64,000 nt of DNA from Epiperipatus broadwayi. Lineage: Eukaryota > Onychophora > Udeonychophora > Euonychophora > Peripatidae. This document shows, piece after piece, positions 23,591 through 35,354 of this stretch. Position 1 is the stretch's first letter; every line of letters begins with the position of its first letter. Under the pieces are notes generated by a model. That model searched no databases. It saw only the letters and a list, made by a program, of their open reading frames with translations, and was not told where the DNA came from. Location: the NCBI GenBank assembly GCA_028023455.1, contig JAQFVV010006294.1, positions 188,001 to 252,000 on the forward strand, in the 5' to 3' direction. The position numbers and the translations under genes are program-made.

Positions 23591-24949
23591 ATATGATCCG
23601 TGAAATCCATGTACGATGTGTCGAACAATAAATGTACGAAGTAATAGCTATAATTATAGTTGAATTCCAAACATGTAATTTTATCCATTTGTGTTAGTTA
23701 TTATCATCACTATTCGATTAACGATTTTACGTGGCTCCATAAACAAGAAACAATTTCAAAACATGACACGCAGAATTTAAATGAAAATGTTTTTCATAAG
23801 TTATTAATCTCTACATTTCTCTATTAAAAACGTTCCAAGTTTATTACATCCATGCTAATATTTATTTATCCACGCTTAAATCTAAGAATACTAATTATAG
23901 CAATTTATTTAATCATTCCACACCGACGATAAATTAGAAAATAGCTTTGATCAATTATTTGAAGACTGTTTATTATCCAAATGGCAAACAATTAACCAGC
24001 AAATATATTACTGGCATTATAAAGTTAAATATCAATCAATATTATATTTTTATTAGAATTAGAAACGGAAATATTAAACTAGGTTGATAACTTTAACATT
24101 TTAATTTAATTTAAACTTCTTCTTTTTTAAAAAGCAAATTTTCATATTTATAAAACTTCTGTAATTAAAATACTTATTTAATTTTTCCAAATGGTAGAAC
24201 AATAAACATTTTAAAACATACCAAACTCTTGCAATTAATTCTTTTAAACTGGGAAGCTCCGACATTTTAAATGTAATATTGGGAAATTATTACCGGTGTT
24301 TTGATCCACTTGGCCAGCCGACTTGAACAGACTTTTAAATTTAGCAATTCATCTTATAATTAAATACCACAATGTTATTTTTACGTTTATAGAAAATTTG
24401 TGGTAATCCGTTTACTTGTTAACTATTTTAAAATAAGCTTATCAAATTTACACCATTTGCCTTTTTTTACCATTTCTTTTCTTTCTTCCCTCCAAAAGCA
24501 AACTAACAGACGATCTTCCTTAAATTCGCGCTCTTTTCTTTTTTTACATTGAGACACTTACGTAATTACTGTATTTATTTTTAATAATTTATTTTAATTG
24601 AACAAATGTTTTTTTGTTAATTCAATAGAAATAATTTTTAAGATCATTTTAAACAAATAAAACAAAATATTATATTTTAATACTATTTTACCAAATTTAA
24701 TGTGTTGTTAAAATTTTTAAAAAGTTAAACTTTATGATATGAATTAGTAGTATATGGAACGAAGCAAATTTAAATTTATTAAAATAATAGAAGAGAGTAA
24801 TCTGTTCAAAGTGCAAATCAAGCCAATCAAATCACCAAAGAAGACAGAGAAATTTTTTTATACTAGTTACATCAATTTATTATATTTTATGCTAAAATAT
24901 ATGGTTACAATATATATAGTAACCTTATTCTTGCATTACTCCAACTAGC
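23591..24949. other. AT-rich spacer, no gene seen
   Basis: AT-rich. The short open frame at 24754-24948 shows no domain and is probably chance. The LINE fragment begins right after it. Confidence 0.45.
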
Positions 24950-25380
24950 CAAAAAATCTTTTCTGTGCCATCTTAATAAAACATAATAATTTTACTTTTG
25001 CCCTAAATTCATTACCATCTCTGCTGCCCATCCATCTAATAGACCTCTTGCCTTTCCACTTTTCAATTTCTTCTCTGACACATTCAGTTTCATTTTCTGT
25101 AAAACTAATATTCCCATTATTACATGCTTTCATGTTTGCTATCACTCTGTCCTTCAAATCTAACATCTTTTCTATATTCATAACATACTTATTTAATATT
25201 AACTCTAATTCTTCTCTAGAGCTACTCTCTATTCCCCATCATCTAGTAATACTATCTCACCCTTACATTACTTATTTTAATGTATTTCCAAAAGTTTTTA
25301 CTTCCATCTCTTCCACTTTTATTAATAACTTCCAACAATTTACTATTCAATTTCATTCTCTCTATATAATTATCTATTTT

Positions 25381-25393
25381 AGTCAACTTTTTT
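25381..25393. repeat. Probable target duplication of tRNA-like insert
   Basis: AGTCAACTTTTTT here versus AGTCACTTTTT at 25483-25493, one indel apart, on either side of the tRNA-Gly-like sequence. Confidence 0.5.
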
Positions 25394-25404
25394 CATATGG
25401 CAAA

Positions 25405-25476
25405 TGCGTTGACAGGGAAGCGAACCCGGGCCAGCTGCTTGGAAGGCAGCTATGCTAACCACTAGGCTACCAATGC
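25405..25476 (-). tRNA. tRNA-Gly(UCC)-like sequence, probably a SINE or retropseudogene
   Basis: The minus strand gives a 72-base cloverleaf-like sequence: acceptor 5' half GCATTGG pairs with the 3' half TCAACGC with one mismatch and one wobble; D-arm GTAGCCTAGTGGTTAGC; anticodon loop CTTCCAA, so UCC (Gly); T-arm CCGGG-TTCGCTT-CCCTG with one mismatch. The overall match to animal tRNA-Gly is strong. It interrupts LINE copy B2 and is flanked by similar short sequences (TAGTCAACTTTTTT at 25381-25393 and TAGTCACTTTTT at 25482-25493), which look like target duplications. This favours a retroposed copy over a functional gene. Unpaired positions in two stems also argue against function. Confidence 0.6.
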
Positions 25477-26472
25477 TTGACTAGTCACTTTTTCTAAGTA
25501 CTTTTCCCATTTAACATTAACATTTTTTTCACTTTCTTTGTTCTTAATAACACACTTATATTCTCTGCATGCTTTTCTCTTTCTTTTACATTTTTACTTT
25601 TATTCTTCTGAATATTCTCACCTAAACCCCTATTTGCCACTTTCTCTATTGTACCACACCAGTCCATATACTCATTCCCAACGAACTCTTCCATGGTTTC
25701 TTCAACTTTTATTTTATACTCTTCTAACTTACTCTTATCAATCACTCTCCATGAACATCTTTCACAATCATTTCTACTTTTATTTCTAATTTCCATCACT
25801 ATTAATAACCATTTCTATTATAAAGAAATTATGATCACTATTACATACTCTCTTCATTATCAAACACCTTAACTTTCCGTACTTTATTAAATACCTCTTT
25901 CTCTACTAATACATAATCTATTGTGTGGAATATATTATTTCTAGACCATGTGTATTGTCCCTCATAAATATTTGATAAATTTCCAATGCTCAAATTCACT
26001 CTCTGATAAAAATTCTTTAAAAGCTGTCTATTCTTATTACCTACATCAATTTCTTCATTATGCTCATTATTCGCTTCTCCTTTTCTTTGAAAATCTGTAT
26101 ATTCTTAATTAGGCATTCATATATGCTACTATTCCATTCCATTATAGATTGACTATCTCCAGTAGCTATATACACTATAGCCACCATCCATTATTGTCTT
26201 CCTAACAACCTTATCTTAAATCACTAATCTTCTTGACATTTAACAGTATTTAAATATTTTTTTGATATAATTCCTATACCACCACCCCTTTTATCTTTTT
26301 TTTTTCTATTTGTACCCTGCCATATCATATCTTCCAGATTAGGTTCTTTTCTTAGATGTGTTTCCACTCCTGCTAATACCTCAAGCTCTTGATTTTTAAT
26401 TGTTTTGTTTAATTCAAGCCACTTTTCTGATCTCCTACCACCTTGCATATTCAACTACTCAATTTTAACAAT

Positions 26473-26655
26473 TTATTTTTTCTTAACTGCTCTTCTATAA
26501 ATTCTTTTGAATTTTTTTCCTCCATTACATTCATAAATAACTTGCTTACCATTAATTTTACAGACCCATCCCCTCTCCACATCTACACTTATATCTAAAT
26601 CAGCTACCCTTTGTTTATTTCTTACATCATCCATTCGTCTTCTTTCTGTTAACAC
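26473..26655 (-). pseudogene. LINE ORF1 C-terminal / ORF1-ORF2 junction segment
   Basis: A 60-codon basic frame (ends KKFKRIYRRAVKKK) immediately after the esterase piece in the same strand and order. It could be the basic nucleic-acid-binding C-terminus of ORF1. No named domain. Confidence 0.45.
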
Positions 26656-27296
26656 TGCAATTTAAAACCCCACCCACCTTTATATAAGTTTCCCAAACTA
26701 TATTCTTTATAAACCAGATTCCCTAAAACTTCATTTCCTTGTTTTCCTGAGTGCAATCCATCTTTACTATATAACTCCCTCTTCCCAATAAAAAAATTCC
26801 ACACCTCCACGAACATAACATCATTTCTCTCACACAATTTTTTAAATCTCTCATTCATGCCCTATCTACTAACATATACCTCTTGTCAAATCTTGGTAAT
26901 AATGCAATTATTCTTATTCTTCCTTTAATCTTACTCAAATTCCTAATCAATTCTTATGTAATCATCCATTACTCTTTTTAATGGTGCTAACAAATTATTA
27001 GTCCCTACCATAACATACACATTTTTACTCTATTGCTTCTTTACTTTATCAGTAACATCCCTAATTCTAGCATATACTCTTATATACCTGCTTCTATTTT
27101 CCCTTGCAATTATATCTCCACATTCTCTAATTAGTGAATCTCCTATCAATACTGTCTCATAGTCTACTTCTTTCTTATCATTCCCACTCAATAATTGCTT
27201 TATCTGCTCACACTTCATCTCTAAAAATTTTAATTTTGTTTCCATATTCTTTACCTCTTTCTCTATCTTACTTATTCTTTGGCTAACCATCTCCAT
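26649..27296 (-). pseudogene. LINE ORF1, coiled coil + SGNH/GDSL esterase
   Basis: Open pieces at 27296-27030 and 26858-26649. The first has a short coiled coil (residues 4-36, heptad-like Ile/Leu/Met with charged residues), then IGDSLIRE with the nucleophile Ser (residue 54 in GDS). Between the pieces one frame reads VMVGTNNLL (about 26990-27015), equivalent to block III GxN. The second has DGLHSG (residues 33-38), block V Asp/His. So all the catalytic blocks of an SGNH hydrolase are recognisable, as in ORF1 proteins of CR1 and L2 clades. The break between the pieces is a frameshift or stop around 26860-27030. The exact substrate of these esterases is unsettled. Confidence 0.85.
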
Positions 27297-27648
27297 TGCA
27301 CTATCTATTTTTTCATCCTTGATGTGATGAACTGTGACTTCTCCTTATGTGATGTGATTCACTGTGACTTCTTATATGGAGTCAGGAATCTCTCAGCACC
27401 TGTACCCAGAGAAACTTGTTAGCTGTTAGCTACTTTATCTTTCCTTTCTTTACCTCTTTCTCTATCTTACTTATTCTTTGACTAACCATCACCATTGCAC
27501 TGTCTATTTTTCATCCTAGATGTGATGTGAACAGTGACTTCTCCTTATGTCATGTGATTCACTATGACTTCTTATATGGAGTCAGGAATCTCTCAGCAAC
27601 TATGCCCAGAGAAACCTGTTAGCGACTTTACCTTTCCTTTCCATTCCC
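27251..27648 (-). repeat. ~199-bp tandem duplication spanning a LINE 3'/5' junction
   Basis: Unit 1 is 27251-27449 and unit 2 is 27450-27648. Each contains, in minus orientation, LINE 3' UTR sequence followed by the start of ORF1 (the SQRISKIEKEVK region). Matches include TTACCTCTTTCTCTATCTTA (27251 and 27450) and ATATGGAGTCAGGAATCTCT (about 27374 and 27574). The junction of two head-to-tail LINE copies has thus been duplicated. Confidence 0.85.
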
Positions 27649-29215
27649 CACCCTAAGATTTCCCATAATCTGCTCCATTCCATTTCCACAACATAATCTT
27701 TGTCAGCTCTATGGCCTTTATATCTAAATCTTCCTTATCTTTTCCCAAACTCAGCATAAAAAGCAATAACCCACTTTCTGTATAATCACTTTTGTTCATA
27801 TTTATTCTTCCATAACTTCATTATATGTACCCTTTCTGCTTTCAAGCATTTACATCCAATTAACAGATGCCTAATATTTTCGATGCCTTCCTTAAACAAT
27901 TTGCAGACTAAATCATGCATATTTTTTCCATTTATGTGTATATTCTCTTGTTGCTAAAGATCCTGTTCGAGCCTTAAACAATAAACTACTTTTCTTGCCA
28001 TTATCATAAATTAACTCGCACCCAATGTTCCGTCAATATATATTTTAACTCTTTTTACTCTTCATACTAGTTCTCCATCTCTCCAACTCCCTATCCTTTA
28101 TTAATGCATCTATTCTTTTATCCCAGTCTTTACCACCATAAATAACACTCAACAATCCTCCTACCACAATCATCCCATCTTTTGTACAAGTATACTGATA
28201 TAAATTCTTTATCCAAATCTTCTGCATACCACATTACTTTTCTCACCCATCTTGTTGCCTGCCCTTTACTCGTAACCCAATTAAATACTATTTCGGCTAT
28301 TCTTTTATTATCCATAAACTGCAACCTACCAAACATTTTCATTTTACTTTTTGCATCTCATATTTCTCCTTGAATTGCCTCCTTGGCTGACAACACATAT
28401 GCATCTAATGCATGTCTTCCTACTTCCCTTTGTACTTTTTCTAAGTAATCTAATACCTCTTTACTAACACATAACACATCATTACCATATGTTAACCCTG
28501 CTACTGCAACTCTCTTCCATACAATTCTAGCCACACCATATTTATTATATGAAAACAGTTTGTTTCATTTATCAATTTTTTTCTCCCATTCATCCAAGCA
28601 ATTTTTCTGATTATGTAAAATGATTCCCAAATAACTATATCTATTCACCACACTTAACTTTTTATCTCCCAATAAAAATTCTAGGTCTTCTCTTTCCCCA
28701 GTATTAACCATCATTATATTTGATTTTCTTCACTAAATTTAATCCCCCATCTCTTGACTCACCCTTGTGCATATCCTCAGCATAACTTCCATCTTCTCTT
28801 CTTTCTGAATACAAAGACCTCATTTTCAAAAAAAGACTCAATCCACCTATTAACAGTATCTCTATCCCTCTTCCTAGTCTTTCTATTGCTCTCCCCACTT
28901 CACTCAAATACAACAAAAAATAAAATATGTGACATAGGGCATCCGTACCTTAGTCCCACCCCATTTTTAACTTTAACTAATTCTATATCCCCTAATTAAT
29001 ACGTATACTAATTATTTTCATACAATTTCTTAATAATGTCCACTAAAGCTTCATCCATTCCCAAATTTACTAAACTTTCCCATAATCTATTTCTATTTAC
29101 TCTATCATATGCCTTCTCTATATCTATAAAACTCATACATAACTATCTACCTGAATTCCTACTCATATCCATAAGTTGGGTAACTACAAATTAACTATCT
29201 CCTATACATCTAACC
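27310..29215 (-). mobile_element. LINE (CR1/L2-type), copy B1, RT to 3' end
   Basis: On the minus strand this is the 3' part of the same family as copy A2, sharing long stretches of the C-terminal coding region and 3' UTR (for example the CCTTTATATCTAAATC block at 27715 and 18070/18498). It starts inside RT (about 29100-29150 encodes the IDIEKAYDR-type motif A region) and runs through broken frames (28916-28704, 28342-28130, 28227-28045) to a 3' UTR with TCACATCACATC-type ends near 27519-27530. 5' truncated at about 29215. Confidence 0.8.
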
Positions 29216-29983
29216 CTGTTCTCAAACTGTTTTCTGACTTTCAGCTTAATAAACAAGGTTTTTTTTTATTTCCAGTTTTGAATGACAAGCCTCAATAATA
29301 AAAATGAAAGTAAATAATATAGAAATTTAAAAGCAATAGGCCTTCTAATAATTACTCTAGCTCTTAATTTATTAAAAAGTGATATTACATATATTTTAAA
29401 GTATATATTTATATATGTGGACACCTATAATAGGTAGTTATATATATTATGTGTTATACATACTGTTTATATATGAGAATATGCACTTTCATATACACAT
29501 TTTTCATGAACTAAATTCAGATACTTTTGCAGCAAAAGATACTAAAATAAAATAATATTTGATAATGACTATCCATAAAAATATTGAAACATCAAAAATA
29601 AAAGTAAACCAAGCAAAACAAAAGACAAAGTAAAAAATATTCAAAAAGCTAGCTTACCTCGGTACTATCAAACTATAACAATCGTAAAGCTAATAATGTG
29701 AAAGCAGGGTCCAATCCTTACAAAATAATGACATACTATAATATATATTTGTCTGCATATCTACACATAAAATTATAGATCAAAGTATTTTCCATTAACA
29801 TTCTAATTCCTGACACAGACAAAATAACATCAATCTGAAAATTCTGATTCCAGGCATTTTTTGGATTAGTGAATATTTTAGATTTCAACAATAAACCTTT
29901 TCTCCTAATTATAAACCCAAACACTGCTAAAAATTTAAATAAACAGTTTCACTATCTTTATTTTATTAATAATAATATAATAA
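29216..29983. other. AT-rich spacer, no gene seen
   Basis: AT-rich. Short open frames here have no domain. It ends where the long direct repeat begins. Confidence 0.5.
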
Positions 29984-32156
29984 AGCAATGGTTCTGGAAG
30001 TCCGATCCATGCTTCACAGCCTTCGATAAACTTACCAATATTGTAAACCTGGATTAAGTTTATATCCAAGTATCAACAGGATTTTGCATTAAATATAAAG
30101 TTAACGTGTTTTATTTTGTACATTAATGCTTATTAAATTTAGTTATTTACTTTAAAATATTTCTTTTAAAGTAAAATTCTGTTTAAGATTAAATTGTTAT
30201 TAAAATCTCCTTTTCAAATTTATTAATCAAACATATATATATGGAAGCATATATATATATATATGATTAAATGCATATATATATATATATGATTAAATGC
30301 AAAATTTTGTTGAACGAAAATGTTATTTTATTAAAAAAAATAATAAGATATTTTTCTTTTAAATTTTGTTAAAATATGGCGTATGATTTTATTTTAAGAT
30401 AAGCCTGCCAGTATTTCTAAAGGAATGGCATGTTTCAATTAGTTAGCCCATTCAAGGCAAATTATAGATGGCCTTTTTTTTAAATTAATACAAACTCAAA
30501 ATTAAATACAGAAATTGATAATAAGAAATTAAAGTTTATTTTTAGAAAAAGTTACTTTGAAACAAAGGAGCGTAGGGGGCTTATCAAGATCTAAAATCAT
30601 ACGCAAAACAATAGAAGGGTAGCTCCAGAAAGATATAAAAAGGAGAGGAGAACAAGAGACTGGGTTCTTCTGGTTCTTCTGCTGGTTGTTATGCTATTAT
30701 TCAGATCCTGTGCTGAGATGATTCAGATTTTGTGCTTTAAATTTGGTTCGTGAAGAAACTCTGCTGAAATTCACCGAGATTCATTCTAAAGTATTATTCA
30801 GAGATTGACTCTGAACATATTGCTGAACCGTGTTATTGTAGAAATTGAAAAACATATTTTTGAAGAGTTCTACCTTTTACTTCTGCTCTGATTTCAAACA
30901 TGTGACCAATTAAGATTTATATTAATTTGGTGGATGTAACCATGTACGGCAGCTAGGCACAACAGCTTTGCCTGCCATCGGGGTCCTAAATCCATCAAAA
31001 TGCCGTAATGTGTCCAACAAATAGAAACCTAAACTGTGAGCCGTGTCTGTGCACTTCGCGTTAAAAATGACGCATATTTCAAATTCCTTTGGCCGAACAA
31101 ATCCCAACGTATGTAATCAAGCCACCACGTCGAGGGAACTGAATCAAGGGAAAAGGACTGGTAATCCGTATATATCTCCTCATGAACTATTACTTTACCT
31201 TTTTATAAACTACCTTTCGTTCATTGTTTTGTCAACTTATATTCATAATGTAACTTTTTCTCTTAGTAGATTAATATTATATTTATATTTTTCTTTCGTT
31301 TGATCATCTATTTTATACTTAAATTTTTCCCCTTCGCTATTCCTCATTTTAAAATGTATATAAATGTCTTCTTGTTTCATGGTGGTGTTAATTATTTTTC
31401 ATTTAAAATATTTCCAATTTAAAATAATATCTGTAAATTAAATACTAGTTAAGTTTCCTTTTGTTTGCCAACTTGATCTCCTCGATAATGCTTACTTTGT
31501 TCACATTTAGTCCAATAATTAATATTCGTACTTATAGATGTCTTTAAATATATTAAAATTGTTTATAAAGCACAAGGCAACTAGAAAATGCTTTGTGAAG
31601 GGGTTATTTTAAATTTGCTTTATCGAGGAGATTCGAGTTAACAATTTCATTTAAATTGGGAAAGTAATACTTAGACCGCAAAATATTATGTAATTGCCAT
31701 CCGCCTCATTGTAAAATTATTTATCAGTAATCAAGGAATAGCGGAGATAGTTAAAACATTTCTAATATTTTAAAATTACGTTTATTAAAATATATTATTT
31801 AAACTAAAAAACTTAAGTCTTCTAATGTTATTTCAACCTTTTATTAGCTTAACCTTTTATATTACTTGTCCAATGATCCAGGCATGCACAAACACTTAAT
31901 TCATATTATATTTTATGCACATTTAACTTAGTTAGCTCCGTAAGTATTCTCCCTGATGCTAAGCTTGGGCTGAGTTAGAAAATAATTTATGCGTGTCTCA
32001 GATATGTTGTTGGTTCGTGGTTAGATTCGAAAATAGACGAATAGGGCAGAGGCCTTAGTATTTTTGATTTTTATATCTTGCGTATGAGCAGCCTTGAGGT
32101 ACTTTCGCCTAGTATTCGAACTGGGTTAAACCAATATACATCATTCGACCGGCACA
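29984..32156 (+). repeat. Left LTR (2.17 kb)
   Basis: A direct copy of 36092-38574 along its whole length with scattered differences. It has an extra TA microsatellite expansion (30232-30296). It ends at GACCGGCACA. The TATAAAA box at 30634 is followed by a purine-rich segment and a region starting GACTGGGTTCTTC that probably contains the transcription start. It keeps the empty target site of the hAT MITE found in the other LTR (ACTTAATT, 31894-31901). Confidence 0.8.
30634..30640 (+). promoter_or_regulatory. LTR TATA box
   Basis: TATAAAA preceded by AGA and followed by AGGAGAGGAG. The same box and context recur in the other LTR (36672-36678). It is the most plausible core promoter of the element. 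Confidence 0.5.
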
Positions 32157-32159
32157 GTA

Positions 32160-32620
32160 GATTTTTTTTTCCCGGATTTGTCGCACAACGTGGGCCAAAT
32201 TTTAATTTATAGAAGAAAAGAAAAAAGGGCTTAAGATATATAACATATATATATATGTAAAAAAATTTCCCCTAGTTTGTTGCCATGTGACAAATTTCAT
32301 TGTTTTATAAAAATTAGTACCCTGAGAAGTTGGTTTTAGTCAAATAATATTTATACAAAAAGTATGAATGAGAGGTAAAATCTTTTTTTCCGAGTTTGTC
32401 TCCTTGTATGGACCAAATATCATTTTTTTGGATATAAAAAAAATGTTAAATGTGTCATAATGTAAAATTTTTTTTTTCCGAGTTTTATTGTCTGATAGAA
32501 ATGAATGTTTTATTTTTAAAAAAAAAGTTAACACTCTGTCAGTTTTTTTTTTTTTTTTTGTGAATACATAATGAGATTAAATATGTGAGAGTTAAATGAA
32601 ATTTTTTTTTTTGATTAGTA
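32160..32620 (+). repeat. Degenerate T-run/CCGAGTTTGT repeats in the leader
   Basis: Just after the left LTR, a block of a long T run followed by C(C/G)(G/T)AGTTTGT or a close variant recurs every ~80-120 bases (about 32160, 32265, 32382, 32468, 32538). AT-rich filler lies between. This looks like an old tandem array in the 5' leader of the element. Confidence 0.5.
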
Positions 32621-33278
32621 GATTTTTGTCATGGCCAGTCACCATATTTTTTTCCTCGTATAAAGTATATAGCTTCAATGTGGGTGGAAGTGTCAAATAA
32701 ATACCCATCCACCCTTACAATAGCTTAATTACTTTACTTTTATTTCAGTATTGCTTAAACATGAGCAATTTTGATATAATTTTTTTCAAAATATAGTGTA
32801 CATACGGCAGTGTTAATAATAGTAAAAAAGTATAAATAGGTAATAGAATTTTTTTTCCGTTGGTATAAAATGTTTATGTAGATCTAATAGATAACATTTT
32901 TTTCCATGAGTAGGAATTTTTTGTGTAGATCTAAAGATTGATAATTTAATTGACACGTGTCATAGAACGATGTCACCAAAATTTTTTTTTTCACTTTCTC
33001 TGCGTTTTGTTTTTATTAATTAAGAATTATTAATCATGCAAAAAAAAATTTTCACTTTTAATTTTGCAATAACGTTTCCTCGCAAATAGTAATATATAAA
33101 TATAAGTTTTGTTTTAATAATATCAAACTTAATTTTCAACTTGATAAATAGTAAATGCGTATATGTTCGTTTTAATAAAAATATACATAAAATATATTTT
33201 GTATAACATATATGTCAGCTACCTTCAGTTAAAAAATTTTTCTCACTTCGGATGATGTTACTGGAATCATTCATTGAG

Positions 33279-33380
33279 TAACCATTAGGTGAAGACCCTT
33301 TTTAGTAACCGTTTTGATGAAGACCTATTTTAGTAACTGTTTGGTGAAGACCCTTTTAGTAACTGTTAGGTGAAGACCCC
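33279..33380 (+). repeat. Four-unit ~27-bp tandem repeat
   Basis: Units start at 33279, 33306, 33334 and 33360, each reading TAAC.GTT..GTGAAGACC with a short T-rich end (the second has GATGAAGACC). It lies within the long leader of the LTR element. Confidence 0.85.
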
Positions 33381-33759
33381 TTACATTTTAGAGTTCTGGA
33401 TTGCTGAGTAGCCTGAAAAAATAGGTCTACGTTTGCAATCATTGTTTCCTCATTATATTTGCGACCAGCATTTACTAACCTGAAATAATAGGAGTATGCG
33501 GTCTGCAATATTAAGAACCTTTTGTAATAAAATCATGTGCATGATGATAAAAGAAATATTTATCTATGTATATCTGTTTGTATATTTATATGTTGTCATA
33601 TATATGCTTATTTAGTGAAGTATATATTCATATATATGGGTGTATATGGTAGACTGTCATTATAGTTCGGTGAAACCCGTTTTTATGTAAATGTTTTTTA
33701 ACAGTTTTTGATTTCCATACATTGATCTTAAAAATTGCCTGGTGTTGTATAACTTACTT

Positions 33760-33950
33760 CGAAATGTGACCAAAATGGTATTTGGTTTTGAAACCAGGTT
33801 CATAATTCGGAGTAGCGGTTATCATGGGATTTTATTTTAATATTTTTTTTTATTTTATGTTTTGTTAATCGTACTTTGGCTGTCTGAATTTATATTTTTT
33901 TGTCATGACCAAAATGGTAGCATGGTTTCAAATCCAGGTCATACATATTA
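33760..33950 (+). repeat. Two-copy block in retrotransposon leader
   Basis: GACCAAAATGGTA plus GGTTT.AAA.CCAGGT occurs at about 33767-33800 and again at 33906-33938, about 139 bases apart. Confidence 0.6.
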
Positions 33951-34949
33951 CCTTACTTAGTTGTTATACGTCCTAAGATAAAATTTTAAAATCATATAAA
34001 AAAATAGCATTTACTTATACTTGCAGAGATTTTGTCGTTTAGAAGAATCAATATGAGGAAGAAATTTTTTTTTTGAAAAATAATTGAAACTTAAAATAAT
34101 TTTAATTACTTTAAACTTTATAAACCTTTATCAATGTGTGCTTGAATCATTATCCGTTAAAATGTATATTTGATATGGCTATCACATTGTTGACTGGCGC
34201 CCTCCTATCAAATAAGTTTGTCAGCAAGTGTAATTGCTCATATCGGATTACAAATAAACCAAACCATAAGTATAGTAGATGATCAAAATAACAATGTATG
34301 CTTAGTAAGCTAAAATAATTTAAACATGGCATACGTATATTTTTGCTCGCATATTTCCTTTTGATATATAAAAAGTTGTATTAATATAAATGTATTTTTA
34401 GTTGTCTCGGGTGTCAGAGAAAGCTGGGTCAAGCTGTAAGTGTATTATTTGTGATTATATTGTGACAAGAACACAGCAGTAAATAAATTAATTGCTGCGA
34501 CATTAATAATAAAATATAAAAAAATATAGAAGTAAAGTAAGGATATTCATATATATGTAAAATTAATATAAAACAGACACAGACAGGGCAAGATTTTTTT
34601 TCCCCATTGTACAACCGACACATTAGAGCATTTGTTTAAAATAGGACCTCGTGAGGTAGGCAAAGTTGTAATTTATAAATACAATAAAATGTAAAAGAGT
34701 TAATTATATAAAATAAAAATCATAATATTGATTTATTTCACAAAAGAAATAAAATTTTGTTTTAGTAAAAAGTATAGGAATATACAAAAGCATAGAATAG
34801 CTAAATACTTATAGTAAAATATAATTATCTTGATTAATTTTTTTTTCTTCTTGTCTCTAGGTGAGTAGAGATAGATGTAATTTTCATAAAACACGAAAAT
34901 AAGTTATAAATAAGGTATTATCAAATAAAATAACGAGTATTAGGATAAA

Positions 34950-35354
34950 ATGGGGGAACAGAAGAGAGACCCTAGGCCGAGAAATGACCAAGAATATAAC
35001 ACGGGAGCTTTCATCAAAGAATGGAGAGAGGAAGAAAAAATGATGATGACCATGCTCCGAGAATTCATGACAAATACAACAGAAAGATTAAACCGTTTAC
35101 AGAAAAATATGGAATGGCATCAAAAACAGAGTATTATGACAAAAGCATCACCAGATGATGACACTAATGTAATATGGCAGGATAAACATAGAACACAAGA
35201 ACAAGACGATACTGATGTGAAATCCTCGAGTGATGATGAAGCAGGCAAAGCCACTCACCATTTGGACTTGTCTATACAACATGACATGCGTGGTAGAGAA
35301 GAAAATTGGCACACGAAGGAGGATAGAGAGAAAACCACAATCTTCAGACTTTGA
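34950..35354 (+). pseudogene. Gag-like N-terminal frame of LTR element
   Basis: A 134-codon frame starting with a true ATG. The product is charged and hydrophilic, with a coiled-coil-like stretch (REEEKMMMTMLREFMTN...) at residues about 25-60 and an acidic region after. The position, after the leader and before the pol remnant, fits the start of gag, but no capsid or zinc-knuckle domain is seen. It ends at a TGA and the next frame overlaps it by a few bases. Gag assignment is by position. Confidence 0.45.

Larger units (their letters stand above)
24950..26454 (-). pseudogene. LINE ORF2 N-terminal half: APE-type endonuclease and linker, broken
   Basis: The frame at 26454-26224 begins NMQGGRRSEKW and has the catalytic Glu in VETHLR (residue 31), then RGGGIGII. 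After a highly broken stretch, CNSDHNFF (about 25826-25843) gives the SDH motif that closes APE endonucleases. Frames 25799-25494 and 25181-24945 encode the linker before the RT (for example DWCGTIEKVANR, ERMKLNSKLLEV in a shifted frame near 25310-25370). The RT is absent, so the copy ends or was cut at about 24950. At least five frame breaks, one caused by the tRNA-like insertion. Confidence 0.75.
24950..27310 (-). mobile_element. LINE (CR1/L2-type), copy B2: ORF1 esterase + endonuclease, RT missing
   Basis: On the minus strand this is the 5' half of the same kind of LINE: ORF1 with an SGNH/GDSL esterase (27296-26649), then the start of ORF2 with an APE-type endonuclease and linker, ending at about 24950 before the RT. 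It is interrupted at 25393-25480 by a tRNA-Gly-like insertion. Many frameshifts and stops. Its 5' end (about 27300) is joined directly to the 3' end of another copy (27310-29215). Confidence 0.85.

Noticed and set aside
25405-25476. Functional tRNA-Gly gene
   Set aside because: Stem mismatches, insertion inside a LINE and flanking duplications favour a retroposed copy.
33279-33380. CRISPR-like array
   Set aside because: Four imperfect 27-bp units directly abut without spacers, in a eukaryotic retroelement leader.
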